Of a stretch of DNA of 64,000 bases, positions 27,086-34,986 are shown in pieces. This DNA is from JABDBE01 sp049585795 (GTDB lineage Bacteria; Acidobacteriota; Terriglobia; Terriglobales; Acidobacteriaceae), in NCBI GenBank assembly GCA_049585795.1, contig JBAVAQ010000026.1, forward strand, positions 124,001 to 188,000. The letters are read 5' to 3'. The translations under genes were made by a program, and so were the position numbers. Position 1 is the stretch's first letter. Each line of letters begins with the position of its first letter. The notes beneath the pieces were generated by a model. It was not told the origin of the DNA, ran no database searches, and worked only from the letters and a program-made list of their open reading frames with translations.

Positions 27086-28372
27086 CTACGGGGCGATCTG
27101 AAAGACGACGCCCTCGCCGCTGCCGCCGCCAATGGCGGTTGTACCGAAGAGAACGCCGGCCTTGTTACGCACCAGGCCATAGTAGGGATTCGCTCCGTCG
27201 CCTTTCTTGCCGAAATGATGCACCACGCTTTCCGACCACTTGCCGCCGGACTTCGGGGTGAGCTTGAACACGACCCCATCGCCGTTGCTGTCGCCTCCGG
27301 CGGAGGTCGTGCCGTATAGATTGGCTTTCGCGTCAAAGATGAGAGTGGTTGTTGGCGAGCCGCCGTCTGATCCGCCGGTGAAGCTGTACAGCACACTCTC
27401 CATGAACTCACCTGCCGATTTGGTGAGCTTGAAGACGGAACCCGCACCGTTTGCGCCGCCGTAGTAAGTTGAGCCGTACAGATTACCCTTGCTATCAGCG
27501 ATCACGCCGCCGTAGGGAAATCCGGCTTGTGGAGCTCCTTTGAAGGCATCGAGCGTTTTGAATTTCCACTTGCCGCTCACCGTCCTAAGTCTGAATACGG
27601 TGCCGCACTGACAAGAAGGATCGCCGCCGAGTTCGGCGACGCCAAACACATTGCCGGCTTTGTCGACCAACAGCGGGCCCAGCGAGCCCACTGCGCCGTC
27701 GGCGCCGCCGGTAAAGGTGTGAAGCACGGTCTGCTTCCATCCCCCGCCACGGACCGGCGAAATCTGATAGACCACGCCGCAGCCGAGCCCGTTGCACTTG
27801 TGCAGGTTGCCTCCGTCCGGTGTAGTTCCATAGAGATTGCCGACGCTATCAAATACGACGGCGCCTCCAGGACCAGAGCCGTCTTTGCCGCCGGTAAAGT
27901 TGTACATCACGGTTTCGACCCAGCGCTTGCCGGATTTCGACAGCAGGAACACAACGCCGCAACCATCTCCGCTGCAAGCCCCGCCCGATCCCCCGGATAC
28001 TGTGGTCCCGTAAAGATCTCCCTTGCTATCCAAGGTCACGCCACCGTAAGGATTCTTGCCATCGCTGCCGCCGGTGAAGCTGTAGAGAACTTTTTCCTTC
28101 CACTTGCCCCCGGCAATTGGTGACAGCTCGAACACCGTGCCGCAGCCGTTCTTGCATAGCGTGCCGGTTCCGCCGCTGACGGTCGTTCCGTAAAAGTTGC
28201 CGGCAGCATCTTGGGCCAGCGTCGCTGCCGGATCGATCCCGTCGTTGCCTCCGGTGAAGCTGTGCACAACCTTTTCCGTATTCGCCGCCCAGACGTTGAT
28301 AGCGAAAACGACAACAACCGCGGTCGCCGCCAAACCCTTGCTCGCGGAAAATCTGCACGCTTTGCTTCCCAT
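27086..28372 (-). CDS. Secreted GloVer tandem-repeat protein
   Basis: A 428-residue exported protein with a signal peptide (VVVVFAINVWAA) and about seven tandem units of ~55 residues. Each unit follows the same pattern: VLYSFTGGSDG, then NLYGTT and GG, then GVVFKL. This is the GloVer repeat (named for G-x-x-Y/F-G-T and VF-x-L), abundant in acidobacterial and planctomycete surface proteins, and likely a beta-propeller. Function is unknown. The ATG at 28372 has GGAGAA upstream; the reading frame continues further up without a credible start. Cys pairs (CKNGCG, CSGDGCG) in three units suggest disulphides, consistent with export. Confidence 0.85.
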   Translation of the reverse strand: MGSKACRFSASKGLAATAVVVVFAINVWAANTEKVVHSFTGGNDGIDPAATLAQDAAGNFYGTTVSGGTGTLCKNGCGTVFELSPIAGGKWKEKVLYSFTGGSDGKNPYGGVTLDSKGDLYGTTVSGGSGGACSGDGCGVVFLLSKSGKRWVETVMYNFTGGKDGSGPGGAVVFDSVGNLYGTTPDGGNLHKCNGLGCGVVYQISPVRGGGWKQTVLHTFTGGADGAVGSLGPLLVDKAGNVFGVAELGGDPSCQCGTVFRLRTVSGKWKFKTLDAFKGAPQAGFPYGGVIADSKGNLYGSTYYGGANGAGSVFKLTKSAGEFMESVLYSFTGGSDGGSPTTTLIFDAKANLYGTTSAGGDSNGDGVVFKLTPKSGGKWSESVVHHFGKKGDGANPYYGLVRNKAGVLFGTTAIGGGSGEGVVFQIAP

Positions 28373-28524
28373 TTCTATTCTCCAAAAAATCGGCTCGATT
28401 TGATTACGAGATCGCAAGATTCGTTGGGCTGGAACTATAGCACTGAATGGCTTGCAAAACACGCACTCAGCGCCGTTTTGACATGTTCTTACAAATCTGC
28501 AGGACAATGAGGGCGATGATAATT

Positions 28525-28583
28525 GGAGGCCGTCATTCCAGGCCTCGCATTTTCATCAGCGGGGCGCGGAATCTCGCGCGGGG
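28525..28583. repeat. GTCATTCC...GGAATC repeat with TTTCATCAGCGGG core, copy 2
   Basis: Shares CATTTTCATCAGCGGG and CGGAATCTCGCGCGG with the copy at 24415-24473, and opens with GTCATTCC. It lies between the GloVer gene start and the end of the dehydrogenase gene. Confidence 0.72.
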
Positions 28584-28608
28584 CATTTAAAGCTGCTTCT
28601 GGGGCAGA

Positions 28609-30819
28609 TCAGTACTCCGCCAATTCTTTCATGGCGCGCAGTAAATCTTCGGCCTGGGGCAGGATGGCATCTTCGAGAATTGGCTGGTAGGCAACAAACA
28701 CATCTTTCGCCGCAACCCGACGCACGGGCGCGTCCAGATGATCGAACAATTGGTCGGCAATGCGGGCGGCGATCTCCGCACCATAACCCCAGCTTAGAGT
28801 GTCTTCGTAGGCGACGATGGCTCGGTTGGTTTTGCTGACCGAAGCCGCAATCGTCTCCCAGTCAAAGGGATTCAGGCAGCGCAAATCGATCAACTCAACT
28901 TTGATGCCCTGCTCGCGTTCGAGTTTCTGCGCCGCTTGCAACGCCCGCGGAACCACCGCCCCATAAGTGATCACAGTAAGGTCCGTTCCTGCCTGGACGA
29001 TATTCGCCTTGCCGAAGGGAATGGTGTAATCCGGCCCGGGATAGGGCGCGCGGCCGAAAGTTTCGCGATAAAGCCGCTTGTGTTCGAGGAACAAAACTGG
29101 ATCATCGCTACGAATCGCGGTGCGTAACAGACCGGCGGCATCCAGCGCGTTCGATGGAAAGACAACCCGCATTCCGGGCGTGTGGGTAAAGATGCTCTCA
29201 CCACATTGCGAGTGATAAATCGCACCGCCGGTCAAATATCCGCCGATCGCGACTCGAATCACGCAAGGCGAAGAGAATCCATTGTTCGAACGCCAGCGGA
29301 TCAGCGGCAGCTCGTCGCGCAGTTGCATCATCGCCGGCCAGATATAATCGAAGAACTGAATCTCGACCACCGGCTTCATCCCGCGCGTAGCCATGCCAAC
29401 CGCGCGGCCCACGATGTTGGCTTCCGCCAGTGGTGAGTTGAACACGCGGTCGGAGCCGAAGTCATGCTGCAAACCATAGGTCAACTTGAAGACGCCGCCT
29501 TTGCCCTTGATCAGCTTCTCGTTCAGATACTGTTCACGGCTGGCGTCGGCCACGTCTTCGCCGAAAATCACAATGCGTTCATCGCGCCGCATTTCGTCGC
29601 GCAAGGTGGCATTGATCAGATCGGCCATGGTCTTCGGAGCGAGCTTCTTGCCGTCCGCAGACGCAACGGGCAATGCGGGCTCCGTGTGGAATGCCGAAGA
29701 CGTCGGATCCAGATCGGGCGAGTAAATGTACCGCATGATCGTGTCCGGCGTGGGCGGAGCCGCATCCAACGCCTGATCCACGGCAACCTGCAAATCGTCC
29801 TCAACTTGCTTTTCCAGCTTGTTGATGCCCTTTTCGTCGAGGATGCCTTCGCGAATCAGGAACATCTGCATGCGCGTAATGGGATCGCGCGCTGCGTCGC
29901 GTTCGCGTTCGGCGTCGGGCCGGTAAAGGCGCTCATCGTCGGAGAGCGAATGAGAATACGGCCGAATCACATGCGCGTGGACAAACCCAGGTCCTTCGCC
30001 AGCGCGGCAATAGGCCACGGTCCGCGCGAATGCCGCATAAGATGTCACTGGATCGGTGCCATCGATTTCTTCAAAATGGAAATTCGGAAAGCCCGAGACC
30101 AAACGCGAAATATTTCCCCCCGCGGTTTGCACTTCGACGGGAACCGAGATGGCATATCCGTTGTCCTGCACCACGAACAACACCGGCAACTTGCGATTGG
30201 AGGCAGTGTTCATCGCCTCCCAGAACTCGCCTTCGCTGGTGGCGCCGTCGCCCAGAGAAACGTAGGTGACTTCATCGCGCTGGAATTTGACGTCTTTAAA
30301 TTGGCGATAGTCGCCCTCGCCTTTGCTCGCGGCTTGGGGATGACTCGAGAAGTAGCGGCCGCCTTCCGAGCAGCCTACGGCTTGCAAAATCTGAGACCCA
30401 GTGGGAGAAGACTGGGTGACGATGTTGAGTTCCGGAAAGCTCCAGTGCGAAGGCATCTGCCGCCCGCCCGATTGCCGATCAGCGGCCGCGCCCACGGCCA
30501 TCAGCAGCATGTCGAGAGGGGTAGCGCCCAGAGCCAGGCATAGCGCACGATCACGATAGTACGGATAAAACCAGTCATAGCCCGGTTTCAAAGCAAATGC
30601 TGCCGCCAAGCCAACCGCCTCGTGCCCTGCTCCCGAAATCTGGAAGAAGATCTTCTGCTGGCGCTTCAGCATGATCTCCCGGTCGTCCACCCGCCGCGAG
30701 GTATACATGATCCGGTAGGCCTCAATCAGTTGGGCGCGGGAAAGACCCTCGTAGGTCCTCTCCGCGCTTCTGATTTTCTGGTCGGCCCCGGCCGGTTTAG
30801 GATCTGTCTTGGTCGCCAT
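28609..30819 (-). CDS. 2-oxoacid dehydrogenase E1, fused alpha and beta subunits
   Basis: A thiamine-diphosphate decarboxylase of the branched-chain 2-oxoacid or pyruvate dehydrogenase complex. The 736-residue protein joins the alpha subunit (~1-370; TPP motif YVSLGDGATSEGEFWEAMN) and the beta subunit (~385-735; FGEDVADASREQYLN, IRVAIGGYL, LIDLRCLNPFDWETI), normally two proteins. SGAGHEAVGLAAAFALKPG is typical of branched-chain alpha subunits, so BKDH is slightly favoured. I start at 30819, since 30870 lies in a dispersed repeat. No E2 or E3 gene is in the window. Confidence 0.92.
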   Translation of the reverse strand: MATKTDPKPAGADQKIRSAERTYEGLSRAQLIEAYRIMYTSRRVDDREIMLKRQQKIFFQISGAGHEAVGLAAAFALKPGYDWFYPYYRDRALCLALGATPLDMLLMAVGAAADRQSGGRQMPSHWSFPELNIVTQSSPTGSQILQAVGCSEGGRYFSSHPQAASKGEGDYRQFKDVKFQRDEVTYVSLGDGATSEGEFWEAMNTASNRKLPVLFVVQDNGYAISVPVEVQTAGGNISRLVSGFPNFHFEEIDGTDPVTSYAAFARTVAYCRAGEGPGFVHAHVIRPYSHSLSDDERLYRPDAERERDAARDPITRMQMFLIREGILDEKGINKLEKQVEDDLQVAVDQALDAAPPTPDTIMRYIYSPDLDPTSSAFHTEPALPVASADGKKLAPKTMADLINATLRDEMRRDERIVIFGEDVADASREQYLNEKLIKGKGGVFKLTYGLQHDFGSDRVFNSPLAEANIVGRAVGMATRGMKPVVEIQFFDYIWPAMMQLRDELPLIRWRSNNGFSSPCVIRVAIGGYLTGGAIYHSQCGESIFTHTPGMRVVFPSNALDAAGLLRTAIRSDDPVLFLEHKRLYRETFGRAPYPGPDYTIPFGKANIVQAGTDLTVITYGAVVPRALQAAQKLEREQGIKVELIDLRCLNPFDWETIAASVSKTNRAIVAYEDTLSWGYGAEIAARIADQLFDHLDAPVRRVAAKDVFVAYQPILEDAILPQAEDLLRAMKELAEY

Positions 30820-30856
30820 CCGTGGTCTATTGTAAATCGAGACGGAGGGTTGGGAA

Positions 30857-31045
30857 TAGCTTTCAGCCATCAGCTTTCAGCTCTCAGCCAGAGCAAGCCC
30901 TTGGCAATTAGCAGTTGACAATTAGCGCTTGATTGTAAAGAGGATGGCGTTGGCTGTTAATGGACCAAGTGCTAATTGCCAAGTGCTAAATACTCCCCGG
31001 ACTGAGAGCTGACAGCTGAAAGCTGACGGCTGAAAGCTGACGGCT
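30857..31045. repeat. AGCTGAAAGCTGA-type inverted repeat, copy 1
   Basis: TAGCTTTCAG and CAGCTTTCAGCTCTCAGCC on the left face GAGAGCTGACAGCTGAAAG and GACGGCTGAAAGCTGACGG on the right. Between them a second inverted pair (GCAATTAGCAGTTGACAATT with GCTAATTGCCAAGTGC) sits nested. It fills the gap between the divergent dehydrogenase and phosphatase genes. Other copies: 39501-39656 and 58404-58488. Confidence 0.8.
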
Positions 31046-31069
31046 TCTTATCATTTATCCTGAAAGCAC

Positions 31070-31756
31070 GTGATCAAATTCCACCGCCAATTCGATCCCC
31101 ACGAGATTAAGCTGCTGATCTTCGATCTCGACGGAACTTTGATCGATTCGCGCCTCGACCTCATCCACTCCGTGAACGCCATGCTCCGGCATCTCGGGCG
31201 CCCCGAGTTGCCCGGCGACGTGATCGCCTCCTACGTGGGCGACGGTGCCCCGACGCTGGTTCGCCGAGCCCTCGGCGACCCACGCGATGAAGGCGTGATT
31301 AAAACAGGGCTGGAACACTTTCTCGCCTACTATCGCGTTCACAAGCTCGACCATACCCATATTTACGATGGCGTCAAAGAGATGCTCGACGTGATTCGAA
31401 ACTCCAACGGCATTCGCCGCCAAATGGCTGTGCTTTCGAATAAGCCGGTCATCCCCTCGCGAGCCATTGTGGAAGCGCTCGGCCTCGGGGAATTCTTCAC
31501 CCATGTTTATGGTGGGAATAGCTTCTCCACTAAGAAGCCCGATCCGCACGGTGTGCGGACGATCTTGCGCGAGACTAAGACCAGCCCCGAAGAAACCCTG
31601 ATGGTCGGTGATTCTTCGGTCGACGTCATCACCGGCCGCAACGCCAGCCTGTGGACTTGCGGCGTAACCTACGGCTTCGCCCCGCACACTTTGTGCGAAG
31701 CCCCGCCGGATGTGACCGTGGACAAACCTGTGGAACTGGCCGAACTATTCCGATAA
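31070..31756 (+). CDS. HAD hydrolase, phosphoglycolate-phosphatase-like
   Basis: A 228-residue HAD phosphatase. Motif I is LLIFDLDGTLIDS with the nucleophile Asp, motif II is VLSNKP, and motif III/IV are KKPDP and MVGDSSVDVITGR. The cap domain (helical, ~25-95) is of the Gph/PGP type, so phosphoglycolate, made during DNA repair, is a likely substrate; pyrophosphatase (PpaX) is the alternative. The start codon is GTG at 31070. A small transglutaminase-like gene follows after 58 bp. Confidence 0.87.
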   Translation: MIKFHRQFDPHEIKLLIFDLDGTLIDSRLDLIHSVNAMLRHLGRPELPGDVIASYVGDGAPTLVRRALGDPRDEGVIKTGLEHFLAYYRVHKLDHTHIYDGVKEMLDVIRNSNGIRRQMAVLSNKPVIPSRAIVEALGLGEFFTHVYGGNSFSTKKPDPHGVRTILRETKTSPEETLMVGDSSVDVITGRNASLWTCGVTYGFAPHTLCEAPPDVTVDKPVELAELFR

Positions 31757-31814
31757 ACGTGTCCTTAGTGGTTAATGTCTTTTGCCCGGCCAGAACGATA
31801 AACTGCATTCACGA

Positions 31815-32414
31815 ATGGACAACTTCACTCCGGCCGAACTACGCAAACTGCGCAGCCTCAAAACCCCACACGGAATTCAACGCTTCCTCGATGACATGCC
31901 CTACCATCTGGCCGACACTGCCTGGTCCCCGCGCCGGGTCTTGCGCGAAAACACTTCGCATTGCTTTGAAGGTGCGACCCTGGCCGCGGCTGCTCTACGG
32001 GCTAACGGATTTCCGCCGCTGGTGATCGACCTCGAAGCCGAGCACGATACCGACCACGTCGTGGCCGTCTACCGCATCAATGGCTACTGGGGCGCCATCG
32101 CAAAATCTAACTACACGGGGTGCCGTTACCGTGAACCCGTTTATCGCACTTTGCGCGAGCTCGCCCTTAGTTATTTCGACGTCTATTTCAATCTTCGCCG
32201 CGAGCGCTCGCTGCGAACTTTCTCCTGCCCGGTGAATCTGGCCCGCTTCGACGCCCGCCACTGGATGACCACCGACCAGCATCTCTGGTTCATCGCGGAA
32301 TATCTGTTTACCATCCGCCATTACCCGCTGCTCCGCTCCGGCATGGCCAAGCGCCTACATCGCTTGGACGACCGCTCCTTCCGCGCCGGCTGCCTGGGCC
32401 GCGCCGAAAAGTAA
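31815..32414 (+). CDS. Transglutaminase-like cysteine protein, uncharacterised
   Basis: A 199-residue soluble protein. NTSHCFEGATLAAAAL holds a Cys at the start of a helix, and HDTDHVVAVYRINGYWGAI holds a His on the following strand: the Cys and His arrangement of the transglutaminase-like superfamily. A third residue (Asp/Asn) may be in KSNYTGC. No signal peptide is seen. The start is the ATG at 31815. Its substrate and reaction (peptidase, amide transfer or non-catalytic) are unknown. It follows the HAD gene at 58 bp. Confidence 0.65.
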   Translation: MDNFTPAELRKLRSLKTPHGIQRFLDDMPYHLADTAWSPRRVLRENTSHCFEGATLAAAALRANGFPPLVIDLEAEHDTDHVVAVYRINGYWGAIAKSNYTGCRYREPVYRTLRELALSYFDVYFNLRRERSLRTFSCPVNLARFDARHWMTTDQHLWFIAEYLFTIRHYPLLRSGMAKRLHRLDDRSFRAGCLGRAEK

Positions 32415-32515
32415 ACCTCCGCGACCTCTGCGATTCAAAGCTCTTGATCTTCAAATGGCCCCGCAGCAAACCAGGACGCAACTGCCGGGAACCTGCCGTG
32501 TTCTAATCACGTAAT

Positions 32516-33400
32516 ATGAGCATGCAGCTCAGGTCCGTGCTAGTCCTCGTTCTCGCAATTGGCTGCGCGATTGCCCAGGACAAACCAACCGTCTCCGCGC
32601 CTTCCCTTTCTCAGGAGCAGATTCGCGACCTCATTCGGCAGACTGCGGCCAATGATATGGAAAACGACAAACGGCAGCGCGACTACACCTACATCCAGCG
32701 CGAAGAAGAGCAGAGACTCGACGGCAAAGGCCAGGTAAAGTCCACAGAGACGAAAACTTCCGAGATCATGGAGCTTTACGGTGAACAGGTCGAACGCCTA
32801 ATCGCAAAAGATGGCAAGCCACTCTCCGAGAAAGACGCAAAAAAAGAAGAAGATAAAATCCAGAAACTGATTGACAAGCGCAAGAACGAATCCGAAGAGG
32901 ACCGCAAGAAGCGTGAAGAAAAGGAAGAAAAGGATCGGGAACAGGGTCGCCAGTTCGTTCGCGAAGTGGACGACGCCTACAACTTTACCTTCGTAGGCAT
33001 CGAGTCACTTTCCGGACGCGACACCTATATCATCGATGGTGAACCGCGGCCCGGCTACGAGCCCCACCTGAAAGAAGCCAAAATTCTGCCCAAGTTCCGC
33101 TTCCGCGCATGGATCGACAAGGACGAATCGCAGTGGAAGAAGCTCGATATTCAATGCATCGACACGGTTTCCTTCGGCCTGTTCCTTGCTCGGATCCACA
33201 AGGGGTCGCGCATCATCATCGAGCAAACCCGCATCAACAATGAAGTCTGGCTGCCGCAGCACATCAATGTAAAGGTCGACGTGCGCGTCGCCCTGCTGAA
33301 AGACTTCAACGTTGAAGACGACATCACCTTCCGTGATTACAAAAAGTTCCGCACCGACACCAAGATCGTTCCCATCGGAGAAGTCCAGCAACCACAGTGA
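32516..33400 (+). CDS. Secreted protein with charged coiled coil and LolA-like C-terminal domain
   Basis: A 294-residue exported protein with a signal peptide (residues 1-21, MSMQLRSVLVLVLAIGCAIA). Residues ~100-150 are extremely charged (EDKIQKLIDKRKNESEED) and should form a long helix. The C-terminal half (GRDTYIIDGEPRPGYEP, PKFRFRAWIDKDESQWKKLD, LPQHINVKVDVRV) looks like the curved beta-sheet of LolA/LolB-type outer-membrane lipoprotein sorting proteins. Similar proteins are frequent and unstudied in acidobacteria. It is single and convergent with purF. Confidence 0.7.
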   Translation: MSMQLRSVLVLVLAIGCAIAQDKPTVSAPSLSQEQIRDLIRQTAANDMENDKRQRDYTYIQREEEQRLDGKGQVKSTETKTSEIMELYGEQVERLIAKDGKPLSEKDAKKEEDKIQKLIDKRKNESEEDRKKREEKEEKDREQGRQFVREVDDAYNFTFVGIESLSGRDTYIIDGEPRPGYEPHLKEAKILPKFRFRAWIDKDESQWKKLDIQCIDTVSFGLFLARIHKGSRIIIEQTRINNEVWLPQHINVKVDVRVALLKDFNVEDDITFRDYKKFRTDTKIVPIGEVQQPQ

Positions 33401-33434
33401 CGCGCAGCGTCGCCAAGTTCGGCAGAAGGCCCGG

Positions 33435-34865
33435 TTACGGCTTGCCTACGCTGGCTGGCTGAATCTCTTCCACGTCTACCCAGTTTGTGGGATAGACGCC
33501 GGTATAGCAGGCCGAGCAATAGGTGGTCTTCTCGCCATCGCCGCAGGCTTTCTTTAGTCCCGGGAGCGAGAGATAGGCGAGCGAGTCCGCGCCGATGAAC
33601 TCGCGAATCTCCTCCACCGACTTGTTGGCGGCGATCAATTCCTTTTTCGAAGGCGTATCCACACCGTAAAAGCACGGCGAAATGGTCGGTGGGCACGAAA
33701 TGCGCAGGTGTACTTCTTTAGCTCCGGCGCTGCGGACCATGCGCACGATCTTGCGGCTGGTGGTGCCGCGCACAATCGAGTCGTCAATCAAGACCACCCG
33801 TTTGCCTTCGAGCAAACTGCGCACTGGGTTGATCTTCAGCTTGACTCCAAAGTCGCGCACGCTCTGCCGCGGCTCGATGAAAGTCCGTCCCACGTAGTGA
33901 TTGCGGATCAGCCCAAAGCGAAAAGGAATGCCGCTCTCCGCCGCATAGCCAACTGCCGCGGTCACGCCGGAATCCGGCACCGGAACCACGACGTCTGCCT
34001 CCGCCGGCGCTTCGCGCGCCAGTTGCCGGCCCAGTTCTTCGCGGCTCTCCTGCACCGCTCGCCCGAACACCCGGCTGTCCGGCCGCGAAAAATACACATG
34101 CTCGAAGATGCAGCTTGATTGCGCCAGGGCCGGGGTATACAACCGCGAGGTAATTCCCTCCGGACCGACGATGATCAACTCACCTGGCCTTACATCGCGC
34201 TCGAAGCTGGCGCCAATCAGATCGAACGCGCAAGTCTCGGAGGCGAATACGATGGTGTCTTGCTTCTCGCCATCCTGAGCCGGGATTCTGCCCATGGCGA
34301 GCGGGCGAAAGCCGCGGGGGTCGCGCGCCGCAAAAATCCGGTCGGGACTGATCATGACCAACGAGAACGCGCCTTCCACCCGGCGTAGCGCATCGGCGAT
34401 GGCTTCCGGCAGAGTCTGCTCTTTGGAGAGCGCGATCAGATGCACGATCACTTCGGTGTCGCTGTTGGTCTGAAAAATCGACCCCTGGCTCTCCAGCCGG
34501 TGACGAATATCCTGCGCATTGACCAGGTTGCCGTTATGGGCCAGCGCCACCATGCCCTTGTTCGATTGCACCATGATGGGCTGCGCGTTGAGCAACGCGG
34601 AATCGCCTGCCGTCGAATAACGTGTGTGAGCAATCGCGAGGGTACCCGGCAATTTGGCCAAAACGCTTTCCTGAAAAATGTCGGCCACCAGTCCCATCGC
34701 TTTGTGCATGTGCAGAGCCATGCCGTCGGAGGTCACAATACCCGCCGACTCCTGGCCGCGATGTTGCAGAGCATGCAGGCCCAGGTAGGCAAGCTTCTCC
34801 GCCTCAAGATGTGAGTAAACTGCCACCACCCCGCACTCATCACGAAATTTGTCGGAAGTTAGCAT
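33435..34865 (-). CDS. purF: Amidophosphoribosyltransferase
   Basis: Makes 5-phosphoribosylamine from PRPP and glutamine, the first committed step of purine synthesis. The 476-residue protein has a ten-residue propeptide then the catalytic Cys of the Ntn glutaminase domain (KFRDECGVVAVYSHL, Cys11), HTRYSTAG, and the PRTase PRPP loop (VVLIDDSIVRGTTS). C-terminal Cys residues (CGDGEKTTYCSACYTGVYP) indicate the Bacillus-type enzyme with a 4Fe-4S cluster. The start at 34865 has AAGGA upstream; the frame extends into a repeat but that part is not coding. It follows purL. Confidence 0.96.
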   Translation of the reverse strand: MLTSDKFRDECGVVAVYSHLEAEKLAYLGLHALQHRGQESAGIVTSDGMALHMHKAMGLVADIFQESVLAKLPGTLAIAHTRYSTAGDSALLNAQPIMVQSNKGMVALAHNGNLVNAQDIRHRLESQGSIFQTNSDTEVIVHLIALSKEQTLPEAIADALRRVEGAFSLVMISPDRIFAARDPRGFRPLAMGRIPAQDGEKQDTIVFASETCAFDLIGASFERDVRPGELIIVGPEGITSRLYTPALAQSSCIFEHVYFSRPDSRVFGRAVQESREELGRQLAREAPAEADVVVPVPDSGVTAAVGYAAESGIPFRFGLIRNHYVGRTFIEPRQSVRDFGVKLKINPVRSLLEGKRVVLIDDSIVRGTTSRKIVRMVRSAGAKEVHLRISCPPTISPCFYGVDTPSKKELIAANKSVEEIREFIGADSLAYLSLPGLKKACGDGEKTTYCSACYTGVYPTNWVDVEEIQPASVGKP

Positions 34866-34885
34866 CTGGTCCTTGTATGACTCAC

Positions 34886-34935
34886 GTGGGGACAGCCGCC
34901 CCCGGCTGTCCAGCCGAGCAAAGCTCGGCAGCTTG
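34886..34935. repeat. GCCGAGC-type palindromic repeat, copy 2
   Basis: The best-preserved copy. GTGGGGACAGCCGCC faces GGCTGTCC as hairpin 1, then GCCGAGCAAAGCTCGGC forms hairpin 2. It is in the gap between purL and purF, the same region as a copy inside purL 1.9 kb away. Confidence 0.82.
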
Positions 34936-34986
34936 TCTCTCCGAACTCTGCCGAACTTCTTCGCGAACTCCACGATTAAAAGCTTT

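Noticed and set aside
29464..30543. A 359-codon frame on the plus strand opposite the dehydrogenase gene
   Set aside because: It is a shadow of the E1 gene, whose protein has firm domain matches; the frame gives no recognisable protein.
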